In this document: positions 1 through 8,132 of the stretch, in pieces
Layout: each line of letters opens with the position of its first letter
Position numbering within the stretch: the stretch's first letter is position 1
NCBI GenBank assembly: GCA_046484585.1
Contig: JAWOIQ010000023.1
Span: forward strand, 1-32,892
DNA from: JAGXFP01 sp046484585
Lineage (GTDB): Bacteria > Desulfobacterota > Desulfobulbia > Desulfobulbales > JAGXFP01
Direction: 5' to 3'
DNA: 32,892 nucleotides
Translations under genes and position numbers: made by a program
Notes under the pieces: model-generated
What the model was told of the DNA's origin: nothing
Databases searched by the model: none
What the model saw: the letters and a program-made list of their open reading frames with translations, nothing else

Positions 1-161
1 GCATCGGGATGCTCGTCCAGATATTCTTCAAAAAGATCTGCGGCGGCCGAATAATCCCGGGCGAGATATTTTGTTTCCGCCCGCTGGATCACTCCGGAAC
101 CGCAGGGTGTCAAGAGCATCATCGCGAACAGGGATATGCCGATAACCTTATTTTTGTTCAT
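1..161 (-). CDS. Lipoprotein with TPR-like segment, partial
   Basis: Only the first 53 codons are inside the window; the gene continues past the left edge. The ATG at 161 follows a GGAGG ribosome binding site six bases upstream. The protein starts with a short basic n-region (MNKNK), a hydrophobic core and the lipobox LLTPC, so it should be an outer- or inner-membrane lipoprotein. The mature part begins with an amphipathic stretch (AETKYLARDYSAAADLFEEY) that has the spacing of a TPR-type helix pair, as in BamD/YbgF-like periplasmic lipoproteins. The function cannot be named from so little sequence. Downstream gene context is outside the window. Confidence 0.7.
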   Translation of the reverse strand, partial: MNKNKVIGISLFAMMLLTPCGSGVIQRAETKYLARDYSAAADLFEEYLDEHPD

Positions 162-275
162 TGCAATCCTCCAGGCATGGCGGTATCGCTAACAATCCGG
201 AAACCGCCAACCCTTCTTATATGAATTTCCTGTTTTATTAAATTAATCATCTTCCACGTTTTTTCACCTGCTCTC

Positions 276-1586
276 CTACCCGGTAGCAACACCCAAGGCG
301 AGTAAGGAAAGAAAAATTACCAGCAGAGAAATCCGGGGAAACGGTTTCAGCATATAAAAACTTAAAAGATAACTGCCGAGAATCGAAAAACCGGCAACCC
401 CGCCAAACTTGATCAGGGAGTCTAAAGCGGCGAATTGTCTGAAAAACAATTGGGCCGCGACCACCAGTAAAAGATGATTCAGGTAGAGATAATATGAATG
501 GTCGGCCAAAAAACCATGGATCTTCGATGGTTTCGCCGGATAACGGCAAACCATTAACAACAGAACGAACAACAGGCTCAGACAGAGGGAATAACGGACA
601 AAACTGTACAACAGGGTAATGTCCGGCCGGCTTGAACCGCTAAAAATCTGTTGATGGAGCGGGAAATAGACGGAGATAAGGACAAGAGACATGCTCCCCA
701 GAACAGGAGCTTGCCCGGTGGGGGCTTTTTGATGAACCATTGCCGGGTAAAGGCATAAACCCCCAGGCCGAAATAGGAAATATAGACCAGAAGCCTTGGG
801 GATTGAAACTGGATAACATTGTAGATGATGATCCAGCGTTCAAAAGACATATAGGAGTTAATCGCATAATAACTCAGGGAGCAGAGCGAACCGACAGCTA
901 GAAGAATCATCCAGGAATACCCCTCCCCCTGTATCCAGTCACGGGACGATCCCTCCGGGTTTGGCTTATCTCCTATCCTGCAAGCGCTTACCTCCCCTCT
1001 CTCGAAAGGCCCGGAGCCCTGGCCCCTTTGGGTCAGTTTTTCTTCCGGCGCTCAATTTTCCCTTGATCGCGTGGCCAAGCCCGAAAAACAGGAAAAAGAA
1101 AAAAAGCAGGGAAATAAACCAGGCGTAATTCAGATTGAACTGGTCCATTGAATGGATAAAGCCGAGATGAAATCGCCTTGCATCCCCCAAAAACAGAGCC
1201 CAGTAATAAAAAAATCCTTTCTGGTAAACAGGGTCGGCCCGGGCGAGATGATAAATATAATGGATTACCGGCACGACAAGGGTGACACAGACAAGCCAGG
1301 GGCCGAGGAGGCGGACCGCCTTACTCCCCAGGAACCGGCCCAGGCCCTTTTTCCGCAAAGATGGCAGGGCGAAGAATCCCGCCAGAAAAAAGAGCGCCGG
1401 CATCATGATAATATCCGGCAACAAGCGAAACAAATCGAAAAACTGAGTCGAGGCGGGATCGGGATCGCGGACATACCACCAGGAGACCACTTCCCCGTAG
1501 CTATCCGCGCCATGCTGTAAAACCACCAGAATAATGATAAGGTAGCGGAGGCGGTCGAAGGGCGGAAAACGAAGCAGGTCGGGCAC
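276..1586 (-). pseudogene. Acyltransferase family 3 (OpgC-like) membrane protein, frame-shifted
   Basis: Three consecutive minus-strand segments (1586-966, about 1020-578 and 740-276) together read as one polytopic membrane protein of about 435 residues. The N-terminal piece has the family signature RLRYLIIILVVLQHG and MPALFFLAGFFALPSLRKKG, which resemble membrane acyltransferases of Pfam Acyl_transf_3 and especially the OpgC/MdoC group. The last piece has SYYLYLNHLLLVV, the usual C-terminal motif. Reading requires a frame change near 1020-1045 and a compensating one near 670-700. The GTG start at 1586 is four bases after the stop of the upstream permease and is preceded by GGGGAG, so it is probably co-transcribed with the permeases. 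Either the gene is decaying or the two indels are sequence errors. The substrate is unknown; family members move acyl groups onto sugars or glycans across the membrane. Confidence 0.75.
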
Positions 1587-1590
1587 TACC

Positions 1591-2826
1591 TTACTCCCCC
1601 TTGAGCAGCGCCTTGTCCGGGTCCATCAAACTGCAGCGGATTGCTGGCAGCAGGGCGGCACAAACCCCGGTAAGAACTCCGAGCCCCAGGCAGAATACGA
1701 TCAGCAGGGAAAACTGGGAGACATCCGGCCATTGAAAGGGGATGGCGAAGGAGGTCTCGATATGGTTGCGGAGACTGAAAAACATTACTCCGCCGATAAT
1801 TATCCCGAGACTGCCGCCGGCAAAAGAGAGCAGGGAGGCCTCGGTCACGGTCAGGCGAAAAATTGTCTTTCTCTGCGCCCCCATCGCCCGTAAAAGGCCC
1901 ATTTCGCGAATTCTCTCATTGACGATCATCGAGAAAATTACCGCGATCAGGAGAAAGGAGATAATCCAGAGGACGCCTCCGGCCAGAAAGACCGCTCTGA
2001 GCAGCAGGAAGAGCTGCTTGCCCACCGAGGTCTGAACCTGTTTGGCGACAACCGCCTTTACCCCTTTAACGTCATGGGCGATCTGGTTGGCGATTACCTG
2101 GGTGTTGAAGAGCGGGTTGGTTCTTACCAGGATGGCCGAGACTATTTCCCGGTCCCAGCCCAGGTGATCGGGCAAGGGCGTCGATGATTTTATCATCAAA
2201 TCCTTTAAATCGGCATGGGACATGAAGATGGAATCGTCCAAAAAACCATTGCCGGAAGCCTCAAGTTTGCCCCTGACCGTAAAAATTCTATTATACAGCT
2301 GGATCTTGAAATCCTGCTGATGGGGGATATTATGCCCGACCAGAACCTCGCCGCTTGCCAGGCCGCTTTTTTTGCCGCTGCCCTTCAGCCAGGGCAAGAC
2401 ACTGAAGTCGTCGCCCGGATCAAAGCCGACCAGCAATCTGCCCGCCAGATCACAGCAGCCGGCCCCGGAGGAAAGGTAAAAAAGCTGCGCCGCGGCCTCT
2501 TTAACTACCTTTGCTTTTCTTTTTAGTTTGCGATGATACAGCTCGACCTGACTGATTTCATCAAGAACCGATCCCGCCAGGTAAAAGGTAATGGGGCGCC
2601 CTTCCGCCATGGCTTCCTCGGCCGCAATCTTATGTTCGGCCGGGACCACGATCAGATCGGCTCCCAGGCGGGCGGCGTTGCGGGTCAGACTCGTCTTTAC
2701 CGACTGCATGACCGCCGAAACCGAGAAGATGGTCCCCGTTGCCGCGGCAACCGCCACGACGATCGCGATACTCCTGAACAGATTGCCCCTGATGTTTTTT
2801 CGGGCCAGACCGGAAATGGTGATCAT
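1591..2826 (-). CDS. FtsX/MacB-type ABC transporter permease (second of pair)
   Basis: A 411-residue protein with the MacB-type plan: one N-terminal membrane helix (about 17-40), a large periplasmic domain (about 45-270) and three C-terminal helices (about 275-405). The FtsX-domain signature NERIREMGLLRAMGAQRKT lies after the second helix. The periplasmic domain has LGADLIVVPAEH and a vicinal cysteine pair at about residues 124-125 just before LLVGFDPGDDFSVLPW. The same arrangement occurs in the neighbouring permease, so the two are paralogues and probably form a heterodimer. ATG 2826 has GAGGAG nine bases upstream. No ATP-binding subunit is visible in the window. Paired permeases of this sort occur next to iron-related genes (FetC/FetD-like systems) and in macrolide or lipoprotein export; substrate assignment here is open. 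Confidence 0.85.
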   Translation of the reverse strand: MITISGLARKNIRGNLFRSIAIVVAVAAATGTIFSVSAVMQSVKTSLTRNAARLGADLIVVPAEHKIAAEEAMAEGRPITFYLAGSVLDEISQVELYHRKLKRKAKVVKEAAAQLFYLSSGAGCCDLAGRLLVGFDPGDDFSVLPWLKGSGKKSGLASGEVLVGHNIPHQQDFKIQLYNRIFTVRGKLEASGNGFLDDSIFMSHADLKDLMIKSSTPLPDHLGWDREIVSAILVRTNPLFNTQVIANQIAHDVKGVKAVVAKQVQTSVGKQLFLLLRAVFLAGGVLWIISFLLIAVIFSMIVNERIREMGLLRAMGAQRKTIFRLTVTEASLLSFAGGSLGIIIGGVMFFSLRNHIETSFAIPFQWPDVSQFSLLIVFCLGLGVLTGVCAALLPAIRCSLMDPDKALLKGE

Positions 2827-2937
2827 CGTTCATTACTCCTCGGTTGTAACCAATCATGTGGTGAAAACCCCATCCAATTAACCTTTGGCAACCGTTAACC
2901 AGTGCGGCCGCCAAGTGCCAATTACCCCATACTGTAA

Positions 2938-3045
2938 ACGTTCAACATTGTCACAGATTCGGACAAGCGGACCGGTGCCGCGTACCCCGTCGTGTACGTA
3001 AGCCGGGCTGATCGTCCGAAGAAGTGGGTGCTGCTGAGCGTTTAA
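2938..3045 (+). pseudogene. Possible transposase C-terminal remnant
   Basis: Between the two permeases the plus strand carries a 35-codon open stretch ending in TAA. Its end, PVVYVSRADRPKKWVLLSV, resembles the segment of IS4-type DDE transposases that reads roughly V-V-F-V-R-N-R-x-K-x-W-L-A-L-L. It has no start codon and no upstream continuation. It sits on the strand opposite to both permeases and splits an otherwise likely operon by about 215 bases. This is a weak, motif-based call; chance resemblance is possible. Confidence 0.28.
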
Positions 3046-4247
3046 CCTTTCCGAATGGCCTCGTATGGCTCAAGATTGCCACAGCGGAGGGCGGGGCCGA
3101 GGGCGGTGGCCGTGCAGGAAAGGATAATGGCTAGCCCGCATAAAAGGGCGGCCAGATTTATATAGAGGGGGTCAGGCCATACGAAAGGGATATCGGTGCC
3201 ATATACCATGATAATCAGTTTTTTCAGCCGGCCCAGGGCCAGCATCCCGCCAATAACACCGATAGTGCTGCCGATTGCCGACAGCACCGCCGCTTCGGAG
3301 AGGATCAGCCTGATCATTTTCCCTCTGGTCGCCCCCATGGCCCGCAGCAGCCCAAATTCCCGTTGCCGTTCATTGACAACCATGGCAAAGACCAGGCCCA
3401 TCAGAAAAAGGGTCATCGCCCAACTCAAAATCCCCACCGCGACAATGCCCCAGAGGCAGGCCTCGACATCTTGCCGCACGGTGGTGACCAGGTTACGGCT
3501 GACGATGGTCTTGACGCCTGCTACCGTGCTTTCAATGTTCGCGGCAATGCTATACACATCCGCTTCGGGGCCGATCTTGACCATTACCGCCGAGATCTGG
3601 TTTTCATCGATCTCAAGGGGCAATCCCGCCTTGGTCTTGGAAATCTTGATCATGTTTCTGGCCACATCCATGGTCATGAATGCGGAAAAATCGATAAACC
3701 TGAGACCGGTTTTGGCCGCGCCGCTCTGGACCTGGAACCTCTTCCCGAAAAAGCTGATGAACATGCCGTCGGTGGCGTAGAGGGTATTTGCCCCTACCAC
3801 GACGGGATCGAACTTCATCTTCTCATTACCGAGATTAAATCTAAGCCACGGGGTTACAGCGAAATCCGTCGCCGGATCGAAACCGACCAGCTGCACGGTC
3901 GGCATGGTGCAGCAGATTATATCAAGAGAGGTAATGAAAAGCTGGGGAGAGGTCCGGCTGACACCGGCAACCTCGGCCACCCCGGCCTCGATCCGCTTAT
4001 CCATGTAAAAAGCGGTCGGTTCGCCGCCCAGTAGGATATTACTGCCTTTGGCCTCATAACCGGCCGGCACCACCATGATATCTGCGCCCAGCCGCGCCAT
4101 CCCGAGCTCAAGACCCGACTTGACCGACTTCAAAAGAACCGCCCCGGTAAAGACCAGGCCGCAGGCCAAGGTGCCGGCCAGAATGATGGCTATACTCCGG
4201 AATCGTTTCCGGCCCAGATTTTTCAGGGCGATTTTAAAAATGGACAT
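3042..4247 (-). CDS. FtsX/MacB-type ABC transporter permease (first of pair)
   Basis: A 401-residue permease with one N-terminal helix (about 18-42), a periplasmic domain and three C-terminal helices. The cytoplasmic loop has NERQREFGLLRAMGATRGKM, the conserved FtsX-domain motif. The periplasmic part contains LGADIMVVPAGYE, a vicinal cysteine pair at residues 112-113, and VQLVGFDPATDFAVTPW, which align with the same elements in the downstream gene. ATG 4247 has AGGAA about five bases upstream. Transcription runs through a 215-base gap into the second permease. Known family members are driven by a separate LolD/MacB-type ATPase; none is encoded nearby, so the partner must lie elsewhere or be lost. 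The substrate is not deducible; an iron- or redox-related role is a guess from the cysteine pairs. Confidence 0.85.
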   Translation of the reverse strand: MSIFKIALKNLGRKRFRSIAIILAGTLACGLVFTGAVLLKSVKSGLELGMARLGADIMVVPAGYEAKGSNILLGGEPTAFYMDKRIEAGVAEVAGVSRTSPQLFITSLDIICCTMPTVQLVGFDPATDFAVTPWLRFNLGNEKMKFDPVVVGANTLYATDGMFISFFGKRFQVQSGAAKTGLRFIDFSAFMTMDVARNMIKISKTKAGLPLEIDENQISAVMVKIGPEADVYSIAANIESTVAGVKTIVSRNLVTTVRQDVEACLWGIVAVGILSWAMTLFLMGLVFAMVVNERQREFGLLRAMGATRGKMIRLILSEAAVLSAIGSTIGVIGGMLALGRLKKLIIMVYGTDIPFVWPDPLYINLAALLCGLAIILSCTATALGPALRCGNLEPYEAIRKG

Positions 4248-4267
4248 GGGATTTCCTGTTAAATTTT

Positions 4268-4440
4268 TTGATAAATCGCAAAAAGTTAAAAACTGTCATT
4301 TCGAACGAATGTGAGAAATCTTGTTGCTTAAGCCATTGATACTATTAAGATTTATCCCGTAGGTCGAAATAACATATGGCAATCCCGACTTTTTGCGAAC
4401 ACACCAAAATTGATGAACTCGCAAAAAGTCAAAAAATGAA
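4268..4440. repeat. Palindromic intergenic repeats (families A and C)
   Basis: 4293-4374 is a family A element: TGTCATTTCGAACGAATGTG with AAATCTT at one end and AAGATTTATCCCGTAGGTCG with AAATAACA at the other, forming a long imperfect hairpin. A second copy is at 21065-21253. Around it are family C ends: GACTTTTTGCGAA (about 4388) followed by GATGAACTCGCAAAAAGTC (about 4412), also seen at 7967-8115 and 21037-21056. Such elements are typical of REP-like, non-coding dispersed repeats. Confidence 0.8.
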
Positions 4441-4599
4441 GCCGCTCCGAATTCGCAGCATTACAAAGACGCTCGCTATAATAATCTGGTTGGGGTCTGA
4501 ACGTCATCCTTTCTTACACAAAGGCGTCGGAAATTTCCGGTCGCGGTAACCACTCCCCGGTTTAGAAATACCCTGAATCCGAGAATGCCTCGTCTGCCG

Positions 4600-4640
4600 G
4601 AAAAAGAAAAAGCCTGCCTCAGTTAAGAAGACAGGCTTTG
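4600..4640 (-). terminator. Rho-independent terminator, second in tandem
   Basis: On the minus strand CAAAGCCTG and CAGGCTTT form an eight-base stem (arms 4632-4639 and 4609-4616), followed by a T-rich tract (TTTTTCTTTTT). It lies downstream of the terminator at 4757-4794 and may be a back-up stop for the same transcript. Confidence 0.65.
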
Positions 4641-4756
4641 AAGCTGAATAACAGCAACTTGCAACCTCTTTTCCGACATGCCTGGTTGTTCTCATGGGGT
4701 CCATGGCTTTACCACAAGAGCCAGCAGGCCGGGTTTGCCCGCTACGCTGGGCAAAC

Positions 4757-4794
4757 AAAAAAAGTAGGGGGGCGGCTTCCACCGCCCCCCCTAC
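4757..4794 (-). terminator. Rho-independent terminator of the haem lipoprotein gene
   Basis: On the minus strand a GC-rich stem, GTAGGGGGG/CGG against CCGCCCCCCTAC (arms within 4764-4794), is followed by seven T residues (4757-4763). It begins about 25 bases after the stop codon at 4820. Confidence 0.9.
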
Positions 4795-4819
4795 AGAAGC
4801 AAAATCAGGCTCTAATGCA

Positions 4820-7228
4820 CTAGAACTTGGGAATTACGGTGATATACGCTTCATTCGTCATGCTTATGGGCATGAACGCCGTCTCCGACTGACCGGAGCC
4901 GCAGTAAATCGAGCCCCGATCTCCGGTCGCTTTGGGTGCGGGCAATGTAGCGCGAGCAGGAACATCGATGCCTCCCTTATCAGTCACGTCGCCCGTAATC
5001 AGGTCAACCTTGCCGTAGTGCGCCTTGTTGTTTTCATCGGTGTTGACCGTCGACCAGTACATCGTATCTCCGTCTATCCGGACATCGTGCAGCTTGTACT
5101 GCGACGTGCCGTCCGACGCCGTGCCGGTGCCTGAAAATTTCTTGCTGGATACGACGATCTTGTCAAGTCCACCCACTATCGTGATAGGATCCGTTTGGTT
5201 CGCGGGATTGATCGAAATTTCGACCTTGGCAATATGGCCGCCGTGGCCAGGCAAATAAACAGTGCCGCTATACGTGCCGTCCAACTCCTTCACGAGTTCC
5301 CCGTCGATGCCGCAGAGCGTGGCATCCCTTGGCGCTCCGAGCTGAGTGCTATGACAGTCATTACAGACAGATACGCCCGCACCGACAACCTCGTTCGTCG
5401 TCAAATCATACAGTTTGATTTCCCCGTCCTTCTTGGAGGCGTCATCGCCGGCATGGGGCTTGGTCCTGAGTGTCAGGAGGGCGTACTTGCCGTCGGTGGT
5501 GGGAAGAGCATCATGGTTCTCATAGAAAGTGCCCGCACTTCCGGCAAGCAGGTTGCTATCTCCGTCGGCACCGTTCAATGAAGAAAGATCATCCGCATCT
5601 AGTACCCAGAACCGGTCTTTACCAGACATCAGAATCTTGGTGTCGTCAAGCGTCCATGTAGAGCGGAACACTATGTTTCCCGGCGTTGTAGCGTTGGATC
5701 CGGCCGAAGACGCCTCCTGAATCTCCACCACCTTACCCGCCGCCATCTGGTCCGCGTCCAGTACATAAAGATCGGTTACGCCCAAAGTGGAGACATAGGG
5801 CGAGACGGTCTTATTTATCGTTACAAGCATCTTACTTCTATCGGTGCTCGTACTGTTGTGTGAGTGATAATAGTTGTCATCCGGCAAAATACTGTCCAGA
5901 AAGACATTGGTGACCTCGGTTACCGGACAGGGCTCCGGGGCATCGGTAGCCAGGTCGTTACCCAATATGGTGTCCTTGGGAATAACCGTGATATATCCCT
6001 CATTGGTCATGGTGATCGGCATGTAATGGGTATCGGTCTGACCGGACGCGCAGTAGAAAGAAGTAGAAGTACCGCTGGTTGATCGGCAGTCCGGGGCAAT
6101 CGAGTTATCCGAGAGGACATTGCCGGTGGTCATATCCAGGCTGCCGTAATGCAGATAACCATACTGATCTTCCACGTAGGTGGACCAGTAGAGGGTGTCG
6201 CCGTCAATCCGGGCATCATGCAGCCAATAGTCAGTAGCGGGAACTCCGGTCGGGGCGACCTGGACCCTATCCAGAGTGTCGTAGTTGACAAGAGCGGTAA
6301 TTGGATCGGTGGTATTGCTCGGATCAATAACCAGATCGACCTTGGCAAAATGGGCGCCATGACCGGCAATATAGACGGTGCCTTCATAGGTATCGGGGGT
6401 GGCTTCACCACCGCCGTAGCCGGGGGCGGTTCCGGGGACCAAGTTGATTTCGCCGTCCAGGCCGCAAAGGGTTGCGTTTCTCTCGGGGTTGGAAGTATGA
6501 CAAGCGTTGCAGACCGAGACCGAATTGCCGACCGGTTCGCCATTGACCACGTCATAAAGCTGAATTTCGCCATCCATGTTGCCCGCGTTATCTCCCTCAT
6601 AGGGTTTGGTCCGCAGGGTCAGGAGGGCATATTTGCCGTCGTCGGTGGGCAGGGCGTCATGATTCTGGCCGGCGATAGTGTTATCGCCCTCGGCGCCATT
6701 CAAAACTTCCAGGGTATCGGCATCGATTACGTAGAAACGGTCGGCGCCGGACAGCATGATCTTTTTGTCATCCTGGGTCCAGTTGGAGCGGAAGGTAATG
6801 GTCGCGTCAAAAGGTCCGGAGCTATCACCGGTGATGGTCGCGTAATTCGTGCCGCTGGTAACCAGGACCGGTTCGGCGTTGGCGACGCTGTCGGCATCAA
6901 GCATATAGAGATGCGAGGTGCCACCGGCCTTAGGGCTTTGATTGACTGTGACCAGGAACTTGGAACGATCCGTGCTGGTGGAGCCGTGGATATAGTAGTA
7001 ATCGAGCTCGCCGATAATTCCATCCAGGAAGACATTGGTGACCGCGGCTACTCCGCCGCCGCCACCGCCACCGCCACCGGGATCGGGATCAGGATTGGCA
7101 TTAGCGACTATCGGCGCGTCATCGTCGCTACCGCAGCCCTGTAAAGTAACCATGGCAGTAGTGATCATCAATAATGATGCTCCCACTGCCAGCAATTTGT
7201 AGCTAAAGCTTTTTTTCATGCTCATCAT
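4820..7228 (-). CDS. Duplicated propeller-like c-haem lipoprotein
   Basis: About 802 residues. The start at 7228 is chosen because AAGGAG lies five bases upstream; the GTG at 7234 overlaps that site, and 7225 is also possible. A signal peptide ends in the lipobox LQGC (Cys about 32), then an acidic stretch and a nine-glycine linker. The rest is two homologous halves (about 63-418 and 438-802). Each starts VTNVFLD and runs through STSTDRSK, NHDALPT, DGKYALLTLRTKP, a CxxCH haem motif (CNACH about 240, CNDCH about 622), ATLCG, GHG.H.AKV, LHD.RIDGDT.YWST, and ends ITVIPK. LYMLDAD and RFYVIDAD repeats suggest a beta-propeller. The likely site is the outer membrane, facing the periplasm or outside, with a redox or electron-transfer role. 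I do not recognise a named family. It is monocistronic, with its own terminators and a long upstream region. Confidence 0.85.
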   Translation of the reverse strand: MMSMKKSFSYKLLAVGASLLMITTAMVTLQGCGSDDDAPIVANANPDPDPGGGGGGGGGVAAVTNVFLDGIIGELDYYYIHGSTSTDRSKFLVTVNQSPKAGGTSHLYMLDADSVANAEPVLVTSGTNYATITGDSSGPFDATITFRSNWTQDDKKIMLSGADRFYVIDADTLEVLNGAEGDNTIAGQNHDALPTDDGKYALLTLRTKPYEGDNAGNMDGEIQLYDVVNGEPVGNSVSVCNACHTSNPERNATLCGLDGEINLVPGTAPGYGGGEATPDTYEGTVYIAGHGAHFAKVDLVIDPSNTTDPITALVNYDTLDRVQVAPTGVPATDYWLHDARIDGDTLYWSTYVEDQYGYLHYGSLDMTTGNVLSDNSIAPDCRSTSGTSTSFYCASGQTDTHYMPITMTNEGYITVIPKDTILGNDLATDAPEPCPVTEVTNVFLDSILPDDNYYHSHNSTSTDRSKMLVTINKTVSPYVSTLGVTDLYVLDADQMAAGKVVEIQEASSAGSNATTPGNIVFRSTWTLDDTKILMSGKDRFWVLDADDLSSLNGADGDSNLLAGSAGTFYENHDALPTTDGKYALLTLRTKPHAGDDASKKDGEIKLYDLTTNEVVGAGVSVCNDCHSTQLGAPRDATLCGIDGELVKELDGTYSGTVYLPGHGGHIAKVEISINPANQTDPITIVGGLDKIVVSSKKFSGTGTASDGTSQYKLHDVRIDGDTMYWSTVNTDENNKAHYGKVDLITGDVTDKGGIDVPARATLPAPKATGDRGSIYCGSGQSETAFMPISMTNEAYITVIPKF

Positions 7229-7436
7229 TATCACTCCTTGACGATTTGCATCTTTAAGTAACTGGCGAGGCGAATAAAAATTTGCTCTTTCCTCCTGCCA
7301 ATGACGGCCGCAGCGGCCAGAGATACCTACTGCTGTTTTGGTCTCTACTCGATGTCACCTCCCGTTGTAATTAATCGACATTGCCTAGCGCGGAACATTT
7401 GTCATTGAAAAATGCCTGGGACCGGCTGCCATCTTG

Positions 7437-7454
7437 AGAACAAACGTTTGTTCT
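7437..7454. promoter_or_regulatory. 18-bp perfect palindrome, candidate operator
   Basis: AGAACAAACGTTTGTTCT is a perfect palindrome about 210 bases upstream of the haem lipoprotein start. Its size and symmetry are those of a dimeric repressor site (for example TetR-like). No U-tract follows, so a terminator is unlikely. The regulator is unknown. Confidence 0.5.
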
Positions 7455-7481
7455 TCCCGGTCACCACCCGCGGTTTTGAAT

Positions 7482-7553
7482 TTTATACCACAAGGTTACA
7501 CCTCTCACTGTCACAATGTGGTATAAACACGATTAACACATGTGACACATTGT
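7482..7553. promoter_or_regulatory. Inverted repeats with CACATTGT boxes
   Basis: TTTATACCACA (7482-7492) and TGTGGTATAAA (7517-7527) are an exact 11-base inverted repeat with a 24-base spacer. The second arm overlaps CACATTGTG on the minus strand (7512-7520), and a further CACATTGT lies at 7546-7553 within TGTGACACATTGTCGCA, which resembles a CRP/FNR-type site with one extra spacer base. Probably a control region for the lipoprotein gene. Confidence 0.4.
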
Positions 7554-7966
7554 CGCACTAAAATATATTTTTTTTTTAAATAATTCAAATTGGCCGCTGC
7601 TTCCGCGGTCAATTCGGATTAAACAGAGGGAAGCGGAGATCTTCAGGCGGGTTTATGTTTCGGGAAATGGGTTAAATCAGTTTCCGTCCGTAACATCGAC
7701 GTTAATGTGGTTAACTCTAAATTTTCTGACTTGTCTTATGGTATTGATTTGCTGTCATAAAATGCTTCAGAGTCATAGTGGCATTCCATGGTGAGAAGCC
7801 AGGAGCCGGGGGCCGGGCGCCGGAATGACTGATTTTAAAGCTTTTCTCCTGGATTCTGGCTCCTGGCTTCTGGCTGCTTGTGGAACACAGGCAAGAAAGA
7901 AATCGCAAAGACCCCTTTGTTATCAGGAGATTAACCAAACTCGGAAAGTTAATGTGGTTAAGTAAG

Positions 7967-8115
7967 ATGAACTCGCAAAAAGTCAGGGGATGGCTAAGCA
8001 AAAATCGTCAGATCCAAGGCGCGCGAATTTCGAGTAATGATGCGTACTTCAGTACGCTGTAATGACAGATAATTTGCAGCAACGCGGAAGCTGGCGACTT
8101 TTTGCGACGCCATCA
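7967..8115. repeat. About 150-bp palindromic repeat (family C, GTAC core)
   Basis: The ends GATGAACTCGCAAAAAGTC (7967-7985) and GACTTTTTGCGACGCCATC (about 8095-8113) are inverted. The centre is an exact hairpin GCGTAC-TTCA-GTACGC (8042-8057). The element ends just before the ribosome binding site of the next gene. Confidence 0.8.
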
Positions 8116-8132
8116 AGTAAGGGAGGCGCTCA

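Larger units (their letters stand above)
4248..4819. other. Intergenic region with repeats and terminators
   Basis: No convincing gene is seen in these 570 bases. The left part holds two dispersed palindromic repeats (4268-4440). The right part holds two minus-strand terminators for the haem lipoprotein gene. Short open frames here are interrupted by the hairpins and lack ribosome binding sites. Confidence 0.7.
7229..8132. other. Long intergenic region with operators and repeats
   Basis: No convincing gene is seen. The left half (7229-7590) is the leader and probable promoter region of the haem lipoprotein and contains two strong inverted repeats and an AT-rich tract (7557-7588). The middle (7795-7880) holds low-complexity copies of the words GCCAGGAGCC and TGGCTCCTGGCT, also found at 10731-10756. 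A 14-base direct repeat, GTTAATGTGGTTAA, occurs at 7701 and 7948. The right end is a palindromic repeat (7967-8115). Confidence 0.65.

Noticed and set aside
4504..4782. 92-codon minus-strand ORF
   Set aside because: It spans two terminator hairpins and has no ribosome binding site or recognisable sequence.
6149..7144. 331-codon plus-strand open frame
   Set aside because: Antisense to the duplicated haem lipoprotein; its glycine- and valine-rich sequence mirrors that gene.
7229..7430. Cyclic-di-GMP or other known riboswitch in the haem lipoprotein leader
   Set aside because: The leader has small hairpins (GGCCGC/GCGGCC), but the conserved GEMM core and other familiar aptamer motifs are not present.
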